A stretch of DNA of 64,000 nucleotides from G016756615 sp050958605 (GCF_050958605.1 NZ_JBJHDO010000006.1:186001-250000), one strand, 5' to 3'. Counted from the stretch's first letter, positions 1 to 8,993 are shown. A program made the numbers and translations. Notes: generated by a model from the sequence alone, not told the origin.

Positions 1-521
1 GTCGCGCCGGCCGCCTTGGCGCCGCCGACATAACCGCAGCCGAACTTACGGATCAGCGGAATATCCATGCCGCCGACGAAGCCGACCTTCTTGGATGTCG
101 AAGCCATCGCTGCAAGCACACCGACGAGGTAGGAGCCCTCATGCTCCTTGAATTCGATCGAGCGGATATTCGGCCCGTCCACACTCGTATCGATGATCGC
201 GAACTTGGTGTCGGGGAACTCGGGCGCGGCCTTCTGCAACGCCGGTGCCCAGGAGAACCCGACGACGACGATCGGATTGTTGCCGTCCTCGGCGAACTTG
301 CGCAGCGCCTGCTCACGCTGGGCGTCGTTCTGGATTTCGAAGTCGCGGTATTCGATGCCGGTTTCGGTCTTGAATTTCTCGGCGCCGTTGAACGCGGCTT
401 CGTTGAAGGATTTGTCGAACTTGCCGCCGAGATCGTAGATGATCGCCGGCTTGACGTCCGCGGCGAATGCCGAGACGGACATTGCGGTTGCGGCCAAAAG
501 GCCGAGTACGATACGCTTCAT
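1..521 (-). CDS. BMP-family ABC transporter substrate-binding protein (partial, N-terminal part)
   Basis: The first 173 residues are present; the C-terminal part lies beyond the left edge. Residues 1-20 form a signal peptide (MKRIVLGLLAATAMSVSAFA) followed by ADVKPAIIYDLGGKFDKSFN, the characteristic opening of the Bmp/Med/PnrA lipoprotein family. Downstream segments such as VVVGFSWAPALQKAAPEFPD and KVGFVGGMDIPLIRKF are family hallmarks. These periplasmic proteins deliver purine nucleosides or related ligands to a ribose-type ABC importer. The partner permease and ATPase genes would lie further left and cannot be seen. The start is the ATG at 519-521. The ligand cannot be assigned. Confidence 0.85.
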   Translation of the reverse strand, partial: MKRIVLGLLAATAMSVSAFAADVKPAIIYDLGGKFDKSFNEAAFNGAEKFKTETGIEYRDFEIQNDAQREQALRKFAEDGNNPIVVVGFSWAPALQKAAPEFPDTKFAIIDTSVDGPNIRSIEFKEHEGSYLVGVLAAMASTSKKVGFVGGMDIPLIRKFGCGYVGGAKAAGA

Positions 522-704
522 GTGATCCACACCCTGTCGGTTGTCTTCCGTTGGACGCCGTCCGCGCCCGCCTCGATACCCAGCTAGCCGGCGGCCATGG
601 CAGGGTTTTCTCCCCCGCTCATGGCGTTCAATGTTGCACGCCGCCGAACAAAATTCACGCGGAATCTTGGCCTGTCGGAAAAGGTGGATCGACGTTCTGT
701 AATC
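522..704. other. Leader and promoter region of the BMP-family gene
   Basis: No convincing coding sequence. This stretch must carry the promoter and leader of the leftward binding-protein gene. I could not pick out a clear -35/-10 pair or operator by eye. Confidence 0.4.
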
Positions 705-801
705 TAAGCAGGTGAAGCGTGGCTTCCCCCACGCTTCACCTGCTCAGTTTCTTCTTTGCCACAAATTTTAGTCGGAAAGCCGTCGGGACACTTGCTTGAG
801 C
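705..801. repeat. Mosaic intergenic repeat with hairpin, copy 1
   Basis: The element opens with TAAGCAG and a perfect hairpin (708-722 against 729-743, six-base loop), then CTCAG and a tract matching a second copy at 11715-11817 (CGGAAAGCCGTCGGGACAC here, CGCAAAACCGTGGGGCAC there). The hairpin arms differ between copies but the architecture and the flanking tract are kept. The conserved tract resembles a short repeat that I recall as common between genes in Mesorhizobium and Rhizobium. The hairpin could also help terminate msrA transcription, but no T-run follows it in that direction. Confidence 0.55.
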
Positions 802-847
802 AAAAAGGCTTTTTCGCCCGGCTCAGAAACCGACGCACCGCGCTTGC

Positions 848-1513
848 TCATGCTCCTGCCGACTCCGGAATCGCACAAGAAACGCCGGTGCCTTTCAGAC
901 CGCAATAACCATAGGGGTTCTTGGCCAGATACTGCTGGTGATCTTCTTCCGCGAAGTAGAAGACGGGGGTAGGCTCGATTTCCGTAGTGATTCGGCCGCG
1001 GCCGGCCTTAAGGAGCTCGGTCTCGTAAGCATCGCGCGAAGCACGCGCCGCCTGGTGCTCCGCTTGTCCGAACGTGTAGATCGCCGACCGGTAGGTGGTG
1101 CCGACATCGTTGCCTTGGCGCATACCCTGCGTCGGATCATGGCTTTCCCAGAAAATCTTCAGGAGATCGGGATAGGACACGATCTTGGGATCGTAGACGA
1201 CAAGAACCACTTCGGCATGACCTGTCAGGCCCGTGCACGTTTCCTGATAGGTCGGGTTCGGCGTGAAGCCGCCGGCATAACCGACCGCTGTGACCCAGAC
1301 GCCCTCGGTTTGCCAGAACACGCGCTCCGCCCCCCAGAAGCACCCCATGCCGAACATCGCCGTTTCGAGCCCGTCGGGATAGGGACCTTTCAACGGCCGT
1401 TTCGAGACATAGTGCTCTGACGCAGTCGGCATCGGGCGGTCGCGGCCGGGTAGCGCCTCCTCGGGTTTGGGAAGCTGCAGCTTCCTGTTCAGCATGTCAC
1501 TCAGGAAAAACAT
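848..1513 (-). CDS. msrA: Peptide-methionine (S)-S-oxide reductase MsrA
   Basis: This 221-residue protein reduces the S epimer of methionine sulfoxide in oxidised proteins and free amino acid, using thioredoxin, in the cytoplasm. The signature GMGCFWGAERVFW places the catalytic cysteine at residue 58. AVGYAGG and the GHAEVVLVVYDP segment follow, and two C-terminal cysteines (YCGL and SCAI) are the likely resolving residues. Family length is about 170-220. A roughly 50-residue N-terminal extension before the core is usual for the rhizobial form. The ATG at 1511-1513 is chosen because GGGAGA precedes it at good spacing; longer in-frame upstream starts lack this. It stands alone. Confidence 0.95.
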   Translation of the reverse strand: MFFLSDMLNRKLQLPKPEEALPGRDRPMPTASEHYVSKRPLKGPYPDGLETAMFGMGCFWGAERVFWQTEGVWVTAVGYAGGFTPNPTYQETCTGLTGHAEVVLVVYDPKIVSYPDLLKIFWESHDPTQGMRQGNDVGTTYRSAIYTFGQAEHQAARASRDAYETELLKAGRGRITTEIEPTPVFYFAEEDHQQYLAKNPYGYCGLKGTGVSCAIPESAGA

Positions 1514-1560
1514 AGCGCAGTCTCCCTTCGTCTTATCCGGGGATCGGCGAGGCCGAGCCC

Positions 1561-1887
1561 TCAGCTTTCGGGCGCGAAACGTCCAGCCCTTCTCGCAGGC
1601 TGGTGGCCGATCACGTAGAGGATCAATGCAAGCGCCCCAAACACGGCAAAGCCCGGCATCCGCAATATGCCGGCAATCACCGGGTCCCACAGCAACGGAT
1701 GCAGCGTCGTCTCCGTGAACTTCCGGGCAGCCGCCAGCGTGTCCGGCGATACCGCGAGCCAGCTTTCAACGAGGGGTGTCATCACCAGCGCCGAAGCCGC
1801 GACGGTGCGTGTCGCATCGAGCACCGCCATGACGACAGCGATCGCCAGCGAGATCGTGGCCAGGAGGCGGAACAGAAAACGCAACAT
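1561..1887 (-). CDS. Small inner-membrane protein of unknown function
   Basis: A protein of 108 residues with a hydrophobic segment at about residues 5-25 (FRLLATISLAIAVVMAVLDA) and a second at about 78-95 (FAVFGALALILYVIGHQ). The loop between them, of about 50 residues, would lie in the periplasm if both ends are cytoplasmic. The C-terminus is basic. I do not recognise a named family, though similar two-segment proteins are common in Mesorhizobium-like genomes. It sits 47 bases upstream of msrA on the same strand, so co-transcription is possible. Coding is supported by the typical membrane-protein composition and an uninterrupted frame. Confidence 0.7.
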   Translation of the reverse strand: MLRFLFRLLATISLAIAVVMAVLDATRTVAASALVMTPLVESWLAVSPDTLAAARKFTETTLHPLLWDPVIAGILRMPGFAVFGALALILYVIGHQPARRAGRFAPES

Positions 1888-2036
1888 TGTCGTCCTGCGG
1901 AATCGCCGTTTCGATGACGGCCTTTGTCGGCGAAAGCATCAATATGGCGGCGGCCGGATCTTAGCAATCGTTTCGGTCACATCGGGCACGATGCTTCGAT
2001 GGCGATGCCACGCGTCAACGCAAATCTCGCGCCACC

Positions 2037-3266
2037 CTACGCGAAAACCGGGCGGGTCGGACGCGAGCGCCAGAACAGGAGCAGGATCGCCGCGAGATTG
2101 AGCACGTTCCAGACGACGCCATTCAGGAAAGCGATCGCATAGGAGCCTGTCTGGTCATAGATCCAGCCCGACATCCAGCCTCCCAAAGCCATGCCCACGA
2201 TCGTCGCCATCATCACAAGGCCGATGCGCCGGCCGGCCTCGGCGGCGGGCATATATTGGCGAACGATGATCGCGTAGCATGGCACGATGCCGCCCTGCGA
2301 CAGCCCGAAGACGAGAGAGACGACATAAAGCGAGGCAAGGCCGTCGAAGGGGATGTAGAAGAGTAGAGACAGGCCCTGCAGCGCCGATCCGATGAGCAAC
2401 GTCTTCACGGCGCCTATCCTGTCGGCGATGAAACCCGACGCGATGCGGCTTACGACGCCGCCGGCCAGCATGATCGACAGCATCTCCGAGCCGCGTGCGA
2501 CGCCGTAACCAAGGTCCATGCAATAAGCGACGATGTGGACTTGCGGCATCGACATGGCCACGCAGCAGCTCAGGCCGGCGACAATCAGCAGCCCCTGCAA
2601 GGCCGACGGCGAGAATGGCATGACGCGCGGAGCATGGTGGACACCAGCCTCGGATGTCTTGCCGATGGGAGCGGCGCGGCGCAGCAACAGCACCAGCGGC
2701 ACCATCGTCACCAGGCAGATGATGCCGATGGCCGCATAGGTGAAGCGCCAGCCCCCGCCCGCCATGATGAAAGGCATGATGGCGGGCCATACGGCTCCTG
2801 CCAGATAATTGCCCGATGCAGCCAACGACACGGCGAGGCCGCGGCGGCGATCGAACCAATGCGAGATGTCGGCGATCAGCGGCCCGAAGATGGCCGAGCA
2901 GCCGGTGCCGATCAACACGCCCTGGACGATGCCGAATTCGGTGATCGACGACGCCCGGGCAGCGAGCAGGAAACCGCCCGCCAGCATGATCGAGGAGACA
3001 AGCGCGGGCAGCCAGTAGCCGTAGCGATCGACGGCCCGGCCCATGAAGACATTGCCCAGTGCGAAGCCGACCATGGTCGCCGTGTAGGGTAGCGTCGCAT
3101 CGGCCCTGTCGACGCCGAATTCCTCCTGCACCGCCGGCAGCACGACCACAACCGCCCACATGCCGGCGCCGCCGATCGTGGCCAGAAGCACCGAAACCGC
3201 AAGACGAAGCCAGGCATAAGAGCCGTCAATGTCTACTGAAACGGGCGGACGGGCTGGGGCGTTCAT
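2037..3266 (-). CDS. Major facilitator superfamily transporter
   Basis: A 409-residue, 12-segment MFS permease. After a short polar N-terminus, alternating hydrophobic helices start at about residue 20. The loop 2-3 motif appears as GNVFMGRAVDRYGYW and its second-half echo as SRIASGFIADRIGA. SHWFDRRRGLAVSLAASG is typical of the oxalate/formate and monocarboxylate antiporter-like subgroup, so a small carboxylate is the likely cargo. It lies 90 bases downstream of doeB on the same strand and could be transcribed with the ectoine genes, but it is not a standard member of that pathway. A product or by-product exporter (for example acetate) would fit; this is inference. Confidence 0.85.
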   Translation of the reverse strand: MNAPARPPVSVDIDGSYAWLRLAVSVLLATIGGAGMWAVVVVLPAVQEEFGVDRADATLPYTATMVGFALGNVFMGRAVDRYGYWLPALVSSIMLAGGFLLAARASSITEFGIVQGVLIGTGCSAIFGPLIADISHWFDRRRGLAVSLAASGNYLAGAVWPAIMPFIMAGGGWRFTYAAIGIICLVTMVPLVLLLRRAAPIGKTSEAGVHHAPRVMPFSPSALQGLLIVAGLSCCVAMSMPQVHIVAYCMDLGYGVARGSEMLSIMLAGGVVSRIASGFIADRIGAVKTLLIGSALQGLSLLFYIPFDGLASLYVVSLVFGLSQGGIVPCYAIIVRQYMPAAEAGRRIGLVMMATIVGMALGGWMSGWIYDQTGSYAIAFLNGVVWNVLNLAAILLLFWRSRPTRPVFA

Positions 3267-3356
3267 CGACTACGTCTCCTCACCCGCCCACTGTCGTTCA
3301 GCCGTCCCGCCGACGGCAGCGCCACGGTGCCGTCATCCATCACGCCAGTGATGATT

Positions 3357-4367
3357 TCAATCGAGCATCACCGCAACCACCGCCGCGCAATCGCCGGCCT
3401 TCACCAGACCGGGGAAATGGCGGGCGGCGAGCATCCCGGAAAGCTTGGCACGGATCTCGTGTGGCTCGCCGCCGGTGCGGGTTATGTCGTGAATGCGCGC
3501 GACGACCTCCCCCCGCTCCACCGCGCCGCCGAGATCCACCATGGGCTCGATCATCCCATCATGTTCCGCAAAGGAGAAACAGTCGCCCGACGGCATGTCG
3601 AGCCAGCGTGTCCGCTCCCTTTCGACCTCGCCTTCCAGAATGCCTGCATGACGCAGCAGGTTGGCTGCACCGCGGCGCGCGATCCGCACCGTCTCGGCAC
3701 GGGACGTTCCGCCGCCGCCGAGTTCGGTAGTCACGAATACCTTGCCCATCTCTTCCGCCGCCGTGTCGAACATGCCGACGGCATCGATCTCCAGCATCGA
3801 CATGGAATAGGGCGCAGAGAAAGCCTCGACCGCCGCGAAGGCTTTCGCCTCCTGTGCCTTGTCGGGAAGAATATGCGCCGCGCAAAACGGCACGAAATCG
3901 AGCGTTCTGCCGCCGGAATGGAAATCGAGCACGATGTCGGCGCGCGGCAGGAGTTCCCGCTGAAAGTAGTCGGCGATCTTCTCGGTCACGGTTCCGTCGG
4001 GCCGGCCGGGGAAGGTGCGGTTCATGTTGCCTTTGTCGATCGGCGAAGTCCGTGTTCCAGTTCGGAAGGCCGGATAGTTCATCGCCGGCACGATGATGAC
4101 CGTGCCGGATACCTGTCGGGGATCCAGCGTCCGGGCAAGGTCGAAGAGCGCGAGCGGACCCTCATATTCGTCGCCATGGTTGCCGCCCGTGAGCAAAGCA
4201 ACGGGGCCGCTGCCGTTTCTGACGACGGCGATGGGGATCATGACAGACCCCCAGGCGGAATCGTCGCGGCTGTAGGGAAGCCGCAGGAAGCCATGCCGTT
4301 TGCCCTCCCGTTCGAGATCGACGGTCGGCGCGACCGGCGACGGACGAAGCGACTTTGCCGACATCAT
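3357..4367 (-). CDS. doeB: N-alpha-acetyl-L-2,4-diaminobutyrate deacetylase DoeB (EutE)
   Basis: A 336-residue member of the succinylglutamate desuccinylase/aspartoacylase family, zinc-dependent and cytoplasmic. It removes acetate from N-alpha-acetyl-diaminobutyrate, the product of ectoine ring opening, to give L-2,4-diaminobutyrate. GGNHGDEYEGP supplies zinc ligands H64 and E67, DFHSGGRTLDF supplies H150, and TTELGGGG supplies the catalytic glutamate E215. The C-terminal 80 residues form the usual beta domain. The start lies five bases after the doeA stop. The neighbourhood (doeA, eutABC, ehuABCD) makes this assignment far more likely than a generic aspartoacylase. Confidence 0.93.
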   Translation of the reverse strand: MMSAKSLRPSPVAPTVDLEREGKRHGFLRLPYSRDDSAWGSVMIPIAVVRNGSGPVALLTGGNHGDEYEGPLALFDLARTLDPRQVSGTVIIVPAMNYPAFRTGTRTSPIDKGNMNRTFPGRPDGTVTEKIADYFQRELLPRADIVLDFHSGGRTLDFVPFCAAHILPDKAQEAKAFAAVEAFSAPYSMSMLEIDAVGMFDTAAEEMGKVFVTTELGGGGTSRAETVRIARRGAANLLRHAGILEGEVERERTRWLDMPSGDCFSFAEHDGMIEPMVDLGGAVERGEVVARIHDITRTGGEPHEIRAKLSGMLAARHFPGLVKAGDCAAVVAVMLD

Positions 4368-4371
4368 CGCC

Positions 4372-5553
4372 TCAGTTCTTCACGAAGAGCTGGCGCGGCA
4401 CGTTGGCCAGGCATTCGACACCGGTTTCGGTGATCAGGATGCTCTCGGTGATCTCGAGCCCCATCGTCTCGAGCCATAGGCCCGTCATGAAATGGAAGGT
4501 CATGCCGGGCTTCAATTCCGTGCGGTCGCCGGGCCTCAAGCTCATGGTCCGCTCGCCCCAGTCCGGCGGATAGGAAAGGCCGATCGGATAGCCGGTGCGG
4601 TTGTCCTTGACGATGCCGTATTTCTTCAGAACCGCGAAGAAGGCATTGGCGATGTCCTCGCAGGTGTTGCCGGGTTTCGCCGCGGCCAGGCCGGCCTCCA
4701 TGCCTTCCAGCGTCGCCTTCTCGGCATCGAGAAAAGCCTGGGTCGGCTTGCCCAGGAAGACGGTGCGCGACAGCGGGCAATGGTAGCGATTGTAGCATCC
4801 GGCGATTTCGAAGAAGGTGCCCTCGTTCGCCCGCATCGGCTTGTCGTCCCAGGTGAGGTGCGGCGCGGAGGCGTCGGCTCCCGACGGCAGAAGCGGCACG
4901 ATCGCCGGATAGTCCCCGCCGATCCCATCCACGCCACGCGTGCCGGCATCGTAGATTTCGGCAACGAGATCGCATTTGCGCATGCCGACCTCGACCTTGT
5001 CGACGATGCGGGCGTGCATGGCTTCCACGATCCGCGCCGCCTTGCGCATGTAGTCGATCTCTGTCTGGCTCTTCACGGCGCGCTGCCAGTTGACCAATGC
5101 TGTGGCGTCGCTGAAGCGGACGTTGGGCAGATGTCTCTGGAGGGATGCGAAAGCCGCCGCGGAAAACCAGTAGTTGTCCATCTCGACGCCGATGGACAGC
5201 CTGCTCCACCCGCGATTGGCGAGTACCTCGGACAGATAGTCCATGGGATGCCGCTCGGTCGACTGCACGTAGTGGTCGGCGTAGCCGACGATGTTGTCCT
5301 GGGCGAGGTAGGCCGTGCGCCTAGCGCCTGCCGCATCCTGGCCACGGCCGAACCAGACCGGCTCCCCGTCCGGCGGCACGATGACAGCCTGGTGGACGTA
5401 GAATGACCAGCCGTCATAACCGGTCAGCCATGCCATGTTCGAGGGGTCGCTGACGATCAGCAGCTCGATGCCTTTCGCCGCCATGGCGCGCCGGGTCTTG
5501 GCGAGGCGGTCCGCATATTCCTCGCGCGTGAATCTGAGATTGGGCATGGTCAT
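4372..5553 (-). CDS. doeA: Ectoine hydrolase DoeA (EutD), M24 pita-bread fold
   Basis: A 393-residue protein with a creatinase-like N-terminal domain (about 1-160) and an M24 pita-bread C-terminal domain. It opens the ectoine ring to N-acetyl-diaminobutyrate. The ordinary metal ligands of M24 peptidases are substituted: where peptidases have the D..D..H..E..E set, this protein reads GTFFEIAGCYNRYHCPLSR. That fits a metal-independent hydrolase like creatinase and not Xaa-Pro aminopeptidase. GLEITESILITETGVECL is the conserved end of the fold. It sits between eutC and doeB, with a 32-base gap to eutC. A general annotation tool might well call it a peptidase. Confidence 0.92.
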   Translation of the reverse strand: MTMPNLRFTREEYADRLAKTRRAMAAKGIELLIVSDPSNMAWLTGYDGWSFYVHQAVIVPPDGEPVWFGRGQDAAGARRTAYLAQDNIVGYADHYVQSTERHPMDYLSEVLANRGWSRLSIGVEMDNYWFSAAAFASLQRHLPNVRFSDATALVNWQRAVKSQTEIDYMRKAARIVEAMHARIVDKVEVGMRKCDLVAEIYDAGTRGVDGIGGDYPAIVPLLPSGADASAPHLTWDDKPMRANEGTFFEIAGCYNRYHCPLSRTVFLGKPTQAFLDAEKATLEGMEAGLAAAKPGNTCEDIANAFFAVLKKYGIVKDNRTGYPIGLSYPPDWGERTMSLRPGDRTELKPGMTFHFMTGLWLETMGLEITESILITETGVECLANVPRQLFVKN

Positions 5554-5585
5554 TTCGGGGGGCCTCGTTTCCCGCCTTGCGGCGG

Positions 5586-6572
5586 CTAGTTCTGAAAAGT
5601 CGTGCCGGCACCGGCGGCTTTCGACCGGTCGCGCGCCAGCGTGGCGATCGCGGTGTCCTGCACCCCGGTTCCGGTGAGGTCGGCCAGCGTGACTTCGTTG
5701 GCGGCAAGGCGGCCTGGCCGCAATCCGGCTATCACCTGGCCGAGTTCGGTGACGTCGGCTTCGGCCGGCATCAGTCCGGCCGCGATGGCATGATGCAGTT
5801 CGCCGAGCCGCCTCGTCTGTTTCACGCTGTCGGCCACGTAGAGGTCGGCCCGCTTGACGACGGCCGGTGCGATCTCGTTCTTGTGCTCGGCATCAGACCC
5901 CATGGCCGTCACGTGCTGGCCGGCCTCGACCGCGTGGAGAAGCGGCTTTTCCGATGGGGTGGTCGTCACCACGATGTCCGCCCCCGCAGCGGCGCGACCA
6001 GGATCGGTTGCGGCCTCGACGGCAATTCCCAGTTTCTCGCGCAGCTCAGCGGCCGCGGTCGCAGCCTTCTTCAGGTCCCGCGCCCAGATTCGCGCCTGCC
6101 CGATGGGGCGTACCAGCGTCAGCGCCTCGAGCTGAAGCCGCGCCTGCAGACCCGCGCCGAAGATGGCCGCAACGGAGGCATCCTCTCGCGACAGGTACTT
6201 TGCCGCCACGGCGCCGGCCGCGGCGGTCCGCACGTCGGTCAAATAGCCATTGTCGAGCAGAACCGCCTCGACGACGCCCGTCCTGGAGGACAGGAGCATC
6301 ATCATGCCGTTGCCGCTGGGAAGGCCCAGCTTCGGATTATCGAAGAAGCCTGAACTGATCTTCACGGCAAAACCATCGAGGCCCGGCACATAAGCCGTCT
6401 TCACATCGACCTCGCCGCGATGTTCCGGGATGTCGAGCCGCATGATCGGCGGCATAGCGACGGGCAGCGTCGCCAAGGCCCGGAACGCGTTCTCGACACA
6501 GGCGACGGCGTCCAGATCGAGCTTCACGATCCCCCGCAATTCGGCTTCCGTGATCACCGTCATCCCGCTCAT
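5586..6572 (-). CDS. eutC: Ectoine utilisation protein EutC (ornithine cyclodeaminase/mu-crystallin family)
   Basis: A 328-residue NAD(P)-binding protein. The Rossmann motif AAIFGAGLQARLQLEAL is in the middle, and KISSGFFDNPKLGLPSGNGM is the family substrate-loop region. EutC works with EutB in converting 5-hydroxyectoine to ectoine, probably reducing the imine or keto intermediate left after loss of the hydroxyl group. The ATG at 6570-6572 is chosen because it overlaps the eutB stop as ATGA; a longer in-frame extension would run deep into eutB. The function is taken from the conserved ectoine-cluster context, as sequence alone would give only cyclodeaminase-like. Confidence 0.9.
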   Translation of the reverse strand: MSGMTVITEAELRGIVKLDLDAVACVENAFRALATLPVAMPPIMRLDIPEHRGEVDVKTAYVPGLDGFAVKISSGFFDNPKLGLPSGNGMMMLLSSRTGVVEAVLLDNGYLTDVRTAAAGAVAAKYLSREDASVAAIFGAGLQARLQLEALTLVRPIGQARIWARDLKKAATAAAELREKLGIAVEAATDPGRAAAGADIVVTTTPSEKPLLHAVEAGQHVTAMGSDAEHKNEIAPAVVKRADLYVADSVKQTRRLGELHHAIAAGLMPAEADVTELGQVIAGLRPGRLAANEVTLADLTGTGVQDTAIATLARDRSKAAGAGTTFQN

Positions 6573-7555
6573 GACGTCGGCTCCTCCTCCAGGGACGTCG
6601 CCCCACAGACGACCTTCCGGTGCAACTCCATGTCGATGTTGCGGCCGGAAACGAGCACCACGGTCGGACCGGCCGGCCGGATCTTCTGCGCAAGCAGCGC
6701 GCCTATGCCGACCGCCCCTGCCCCCTCGACAACCTCGCGTTCGGCTTCGTAGGCGTGGCGGATCCCGACGGCGATCTCGCTTTCCGACAGCAGCACGACT
6801 TCGTCGAGGAGGTTGCGGCACATGGAAAAGGTCAGTCGGTTATCGAGACCGATGCCCCCGCCGAGCGAATCCGCGAGCGTCGGCACCTCTTCGACCAGAA
6901 CCGGCTTTCCTGCGTCCAGGCTTGCCTTCATCGCCGCGCCATGTTCCATCGAGACGCCGACCACCCTCGCCCGCGGCCGCAGCCCCTTCACCGCCGCCGC
7001 AATGCCGGCGGCGAGCCCCCCACCCGACAGGGGCACGAGGACGGTATCCACATCAGGCACGGCCTCGAGCATCTCCAGGCCGAGCGTTCCCTGCCCGGCG
7101 ATGACGGCCGGGTGATCGAAAGGCGGCACCATGGCGAACCCCTCTTCCTCGACAAGCCTCTCCACTTCCTCCTGGGCGTCGTCCTGGCTGTTGCCGACAA
7201 TGCGGATCTCGGCGCCGAGACGCCGTATCTCCTCGACCTTGTTCCCCGGCACCAGCCGCGACATGCAAATAACGGCGCGGAGGCCTTCGAGGCGGGCTGC
7301 ATGGGCTAGCGCCCGTCCGTGATTGCCGGTCGAGGCCGCGACCACGCCGTGAGTGCTTTCGGGCAGCGATGCGACGGCATTCGAGGCGCCGCGCAGCTTG
7401 AAACTGCCAGTCGCCTGCCGATGCTCCATCTTGAGATGGACGGGAAAGCCGATCCTTTCCGACAGGGAGCGCGACATCACCGTCTGCGTCTGCACGATCT
7501 GAGCAGAAATCCGGGCTGCCGCCGACTCGACGTCCTGAAGCGTGACAGCGGTCAT
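6569..7555 (-). CDS. eutB: Hydroxyectoine utilisation dehydratase EutB (threonine dehydratase-like)
   Basis: A 328-residue fold-type II PLP enzyme. The cofactor lysine is K53 in ATGSFKLRGASNAV. The phosphate-binding loop is STGNHGRALAHAARLEG, and the glycine-rich LSGGGLAAGIAAAVKG follows. EutB is thought to remove the hydroxyl group of 5-hydroxyectoine, EutC finishing the conversion to ectoine. Its start overlaps the eutA stop as ATGA, and its stop overlaps the eutC start the same way, so the three are translationally coupled. Without context it would be annotated threonine ammonia-lyase. Confidence 0.92.
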   Translation of the reverse strand: MTAVTLQDVESAAARISAQIVQTQTVMSRSLSERIGFPVHLKMEHRQATGSFKLRGASNAVASLPESTHGVVAASTGNHGRALAHAARLEGLRAVICMSRLVPGNKVEEIRRLGAEIRIVGNSQDDAQEEVERLVEEEGFAMVPPFDHPAVIAGQGTLGLEMLEAVPDVDTVLVPLSGGGLAAGIAAAVKGLRPRARVVGVSMEHGAAMKASLDAGKPVLVEEVPTLADSLGGGIGLDNRLTFSMCRNLLDEVVLLSESEIAVGIRHAYEAEREVVEGAGAVGIGALLAQKIRPAGPTVVLVSGRNIDMELHRKVVCGATSLEEEPTS

Positions 7556-8328
7556 GGCGAATTCCGCTCGAGCGGCAACGTCATCAGGCGTCCGAACCGA
7601 GGGTGTGGCGAGGCGTCTCCGCAAAGGCGCAGGCAATTCCACGCCGTCGCCTGGTTGCTGGTGACAACCGGTCGACCGATCGCCTCCTCGATCGCGGCAG
7701 CAACGGAAGCCGACCGCAGCGCAGTGCATGAAATGAACAGCGCATCGGCGTCGGGGGCTATTGCGGAGCGAGCAAGCTCGACCAGGGAAGCCGGTGCGAT
7801 CCGCGCCATTTCGCGATCATCCTCGAAGCCGAGGCAGGTGAAGCTGGTTATGTCGAAGTCCCGCGCGGCGAAATAATCCGCCATCGGACGGCTGGTCTCG
7901 ACAGTATAAGGCGTGAGGATGCTGATTTTTTTCGCGCCGAGCGCTTTCAGGCCCGCCGTTGCGGCGAGCGTCGGCGTCACCACGGGCACGCCGGGCTTCG
8001 CCGTCCCGATCGCGGCAGCGATCTCCTCGTCGCCGATGACGACGGAAGCCGAGCTGCAGGAATAGCAGATCGCATCGAGATCCTCGCCGGGCAGGATCAG
8101 CGCGGCCCCTTCGGTCAAGGCCGGCTGCATCCGGCGCAGGTTCTCCGGCGTCGTCGGATTGGCATAGAAGATCCGCGCGACATAGACGCCGATCCGCTCG
8201 CTCGCCACCATGCGTTGGAAATCGGGTTCGGTCGTATGGTCGGTCGCGAGAATGACCAGCCCGACCCTTTTTCGAAGCGGGCGCGCATCAAGGAGGGGCC
8301 GCGCCGTGTTGAGACATATTTCCGTCAT
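7552..8328 (-). CDS. eutA: Ectoine utilisation protein EutA (Asp/Glu racemase / maleate isomerase superfamily)
   Basis: A 258-residue protein of the two-cysteine Asp/Glu racemase superfamily. The paired catalytic cysteines are C91 in YSCSSASVVIGDEE and C201 in FISCTALRSA. VVTPTLAATAGLKALGAKKI is the conserved segment between them. EutA is a regular member of ectoine/hydroxyectoine clusters and is proposed to isomerise the stereochemistry of a hydroxyectoine intermediate; its exact reaction is not settled. It starts three bases after the ehuD stop, joining the uptake and catabolic halves of the operon. Confidence 0.88.
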   Translation of the reverse strand: MTEICLNTARPLLDARPLRKRVGLVILATDHTTEPDFQRMVASERIGVYVARIFYANPTTPENLRRMQPALTEGAALILPGEDLDAICYSCSSASVVIGDEEIAAAIGTAKPGVPVVTPTLAATAGLKALGAKKISILTPYTVETSRPMADYFAARDFDITSFTCLGFEDDREMARIAPASLVELARSAIAPDADALFISCTALRSASVAAAIEEAIGRPVVTSNQATAWNCLRLCGDASPHPRFGRLMTLPLERNSP

Positions 8329-8331
8329 GGC

Positions 8332-8991
8332 TTACCGTTCGATCTTTCCGTAGCGGCGCTCCAGCCAGCGCAACAGGCCGACGGAGAAAAGGCTGATGAT
8401 CAGGAAGAACACGCCGACCAGCGTCATCGGCTCGACATAGCGATAGTAGGTGTTGGCGACGCTCTTGGCCTGGTTCATCAACTCGAGCACGGTGATGGCC
8501 GAAAGCAGCGGTGTCTCCTTGAACATGGCGATGAAATAGTTGGCGAGCGCGGGGATCATCGGTGGTATGGCCTGCGGCAGGATGATGCGCGTCCAGGTCT
8601 GGTTCGTGCTGAGATTGCAGGCTTTGGCAGCCTCCCATTGCCCGCGCGGCACGTTTTCGATGCCGGCGCGATAGACCTCGGCCGTGTAGGTTCCGTAATG
8701 CAGGCCGAGGCCGATGACGCCGGCCACTAGCGGCGGCAAAAGGATGCCGATGTCGGGCAGCACGAAAAAGATGAAATAGAGCTGCACGAGGAGCGGCGTG
8801 CCGCGGATAAACTCGGCGAAGAAGCTGACGCTGCGCGAGACCATCCTGTTCGGCGAGCGGCGCGCAAGCGCGATCGCCAAGCCTATGACGGCCGCAAGTG
8901 CCGCGCCGAGGACCGTTGCGAGGATGGTGATCTTCACGCCCTGCAGCAGGGTCGGCATGATCTGCCAGACGAATTCCCAATCCCACTCCAT
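8332..8991 (-). CDS. ehuD: Ectoine/hydroxyectoine ABC transporter permease EhuD
   Basis: A 219-residue permease of the polar amino acid (HisM/GlnP) family with about five membrane helices. EFIRGTPLLVQLYFIFF is the family N-terminal signature. The EAA loop reads QWEAAKACNLSTNQTWTRII, which contacts the ATPase EhuA. With EhuC it forms the inner-membrane channel that imports ectoine and 5-hydroxyectoine presented by EhuB. Only two bases separate it from ehuC. Length is normal for the family. Confidence 0.92.
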   Translation of the reverse strand: MEWDWEFVWQIMPTLLQGVKITILATVLGAALAAVIGLAIALARRSPNRMVSRSVSFFAEFIRGTPLLVQLYFIFFVLPDIGILLPPLVAGVIGLGLHYGTYTAEVYRAGIENVPRGQWEAAKACNLSTNQTWTRIILPQAIPPMIPALANYFIAMFKETPLLSAITVLELMNQAKSVANTYYRYVEPMTLVGVFFLIISLFSVGLLRWLERRYGKIER

Positions 8992-8993
8992 GG

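Noticed and set aside
708..743. Simple intrinsic terminator for msrA
   Set aside because: The stem is strong but no T-run follows in the msrA direction, and the hairpin is part of a repeat found again at 11715. It may still slow transcription.
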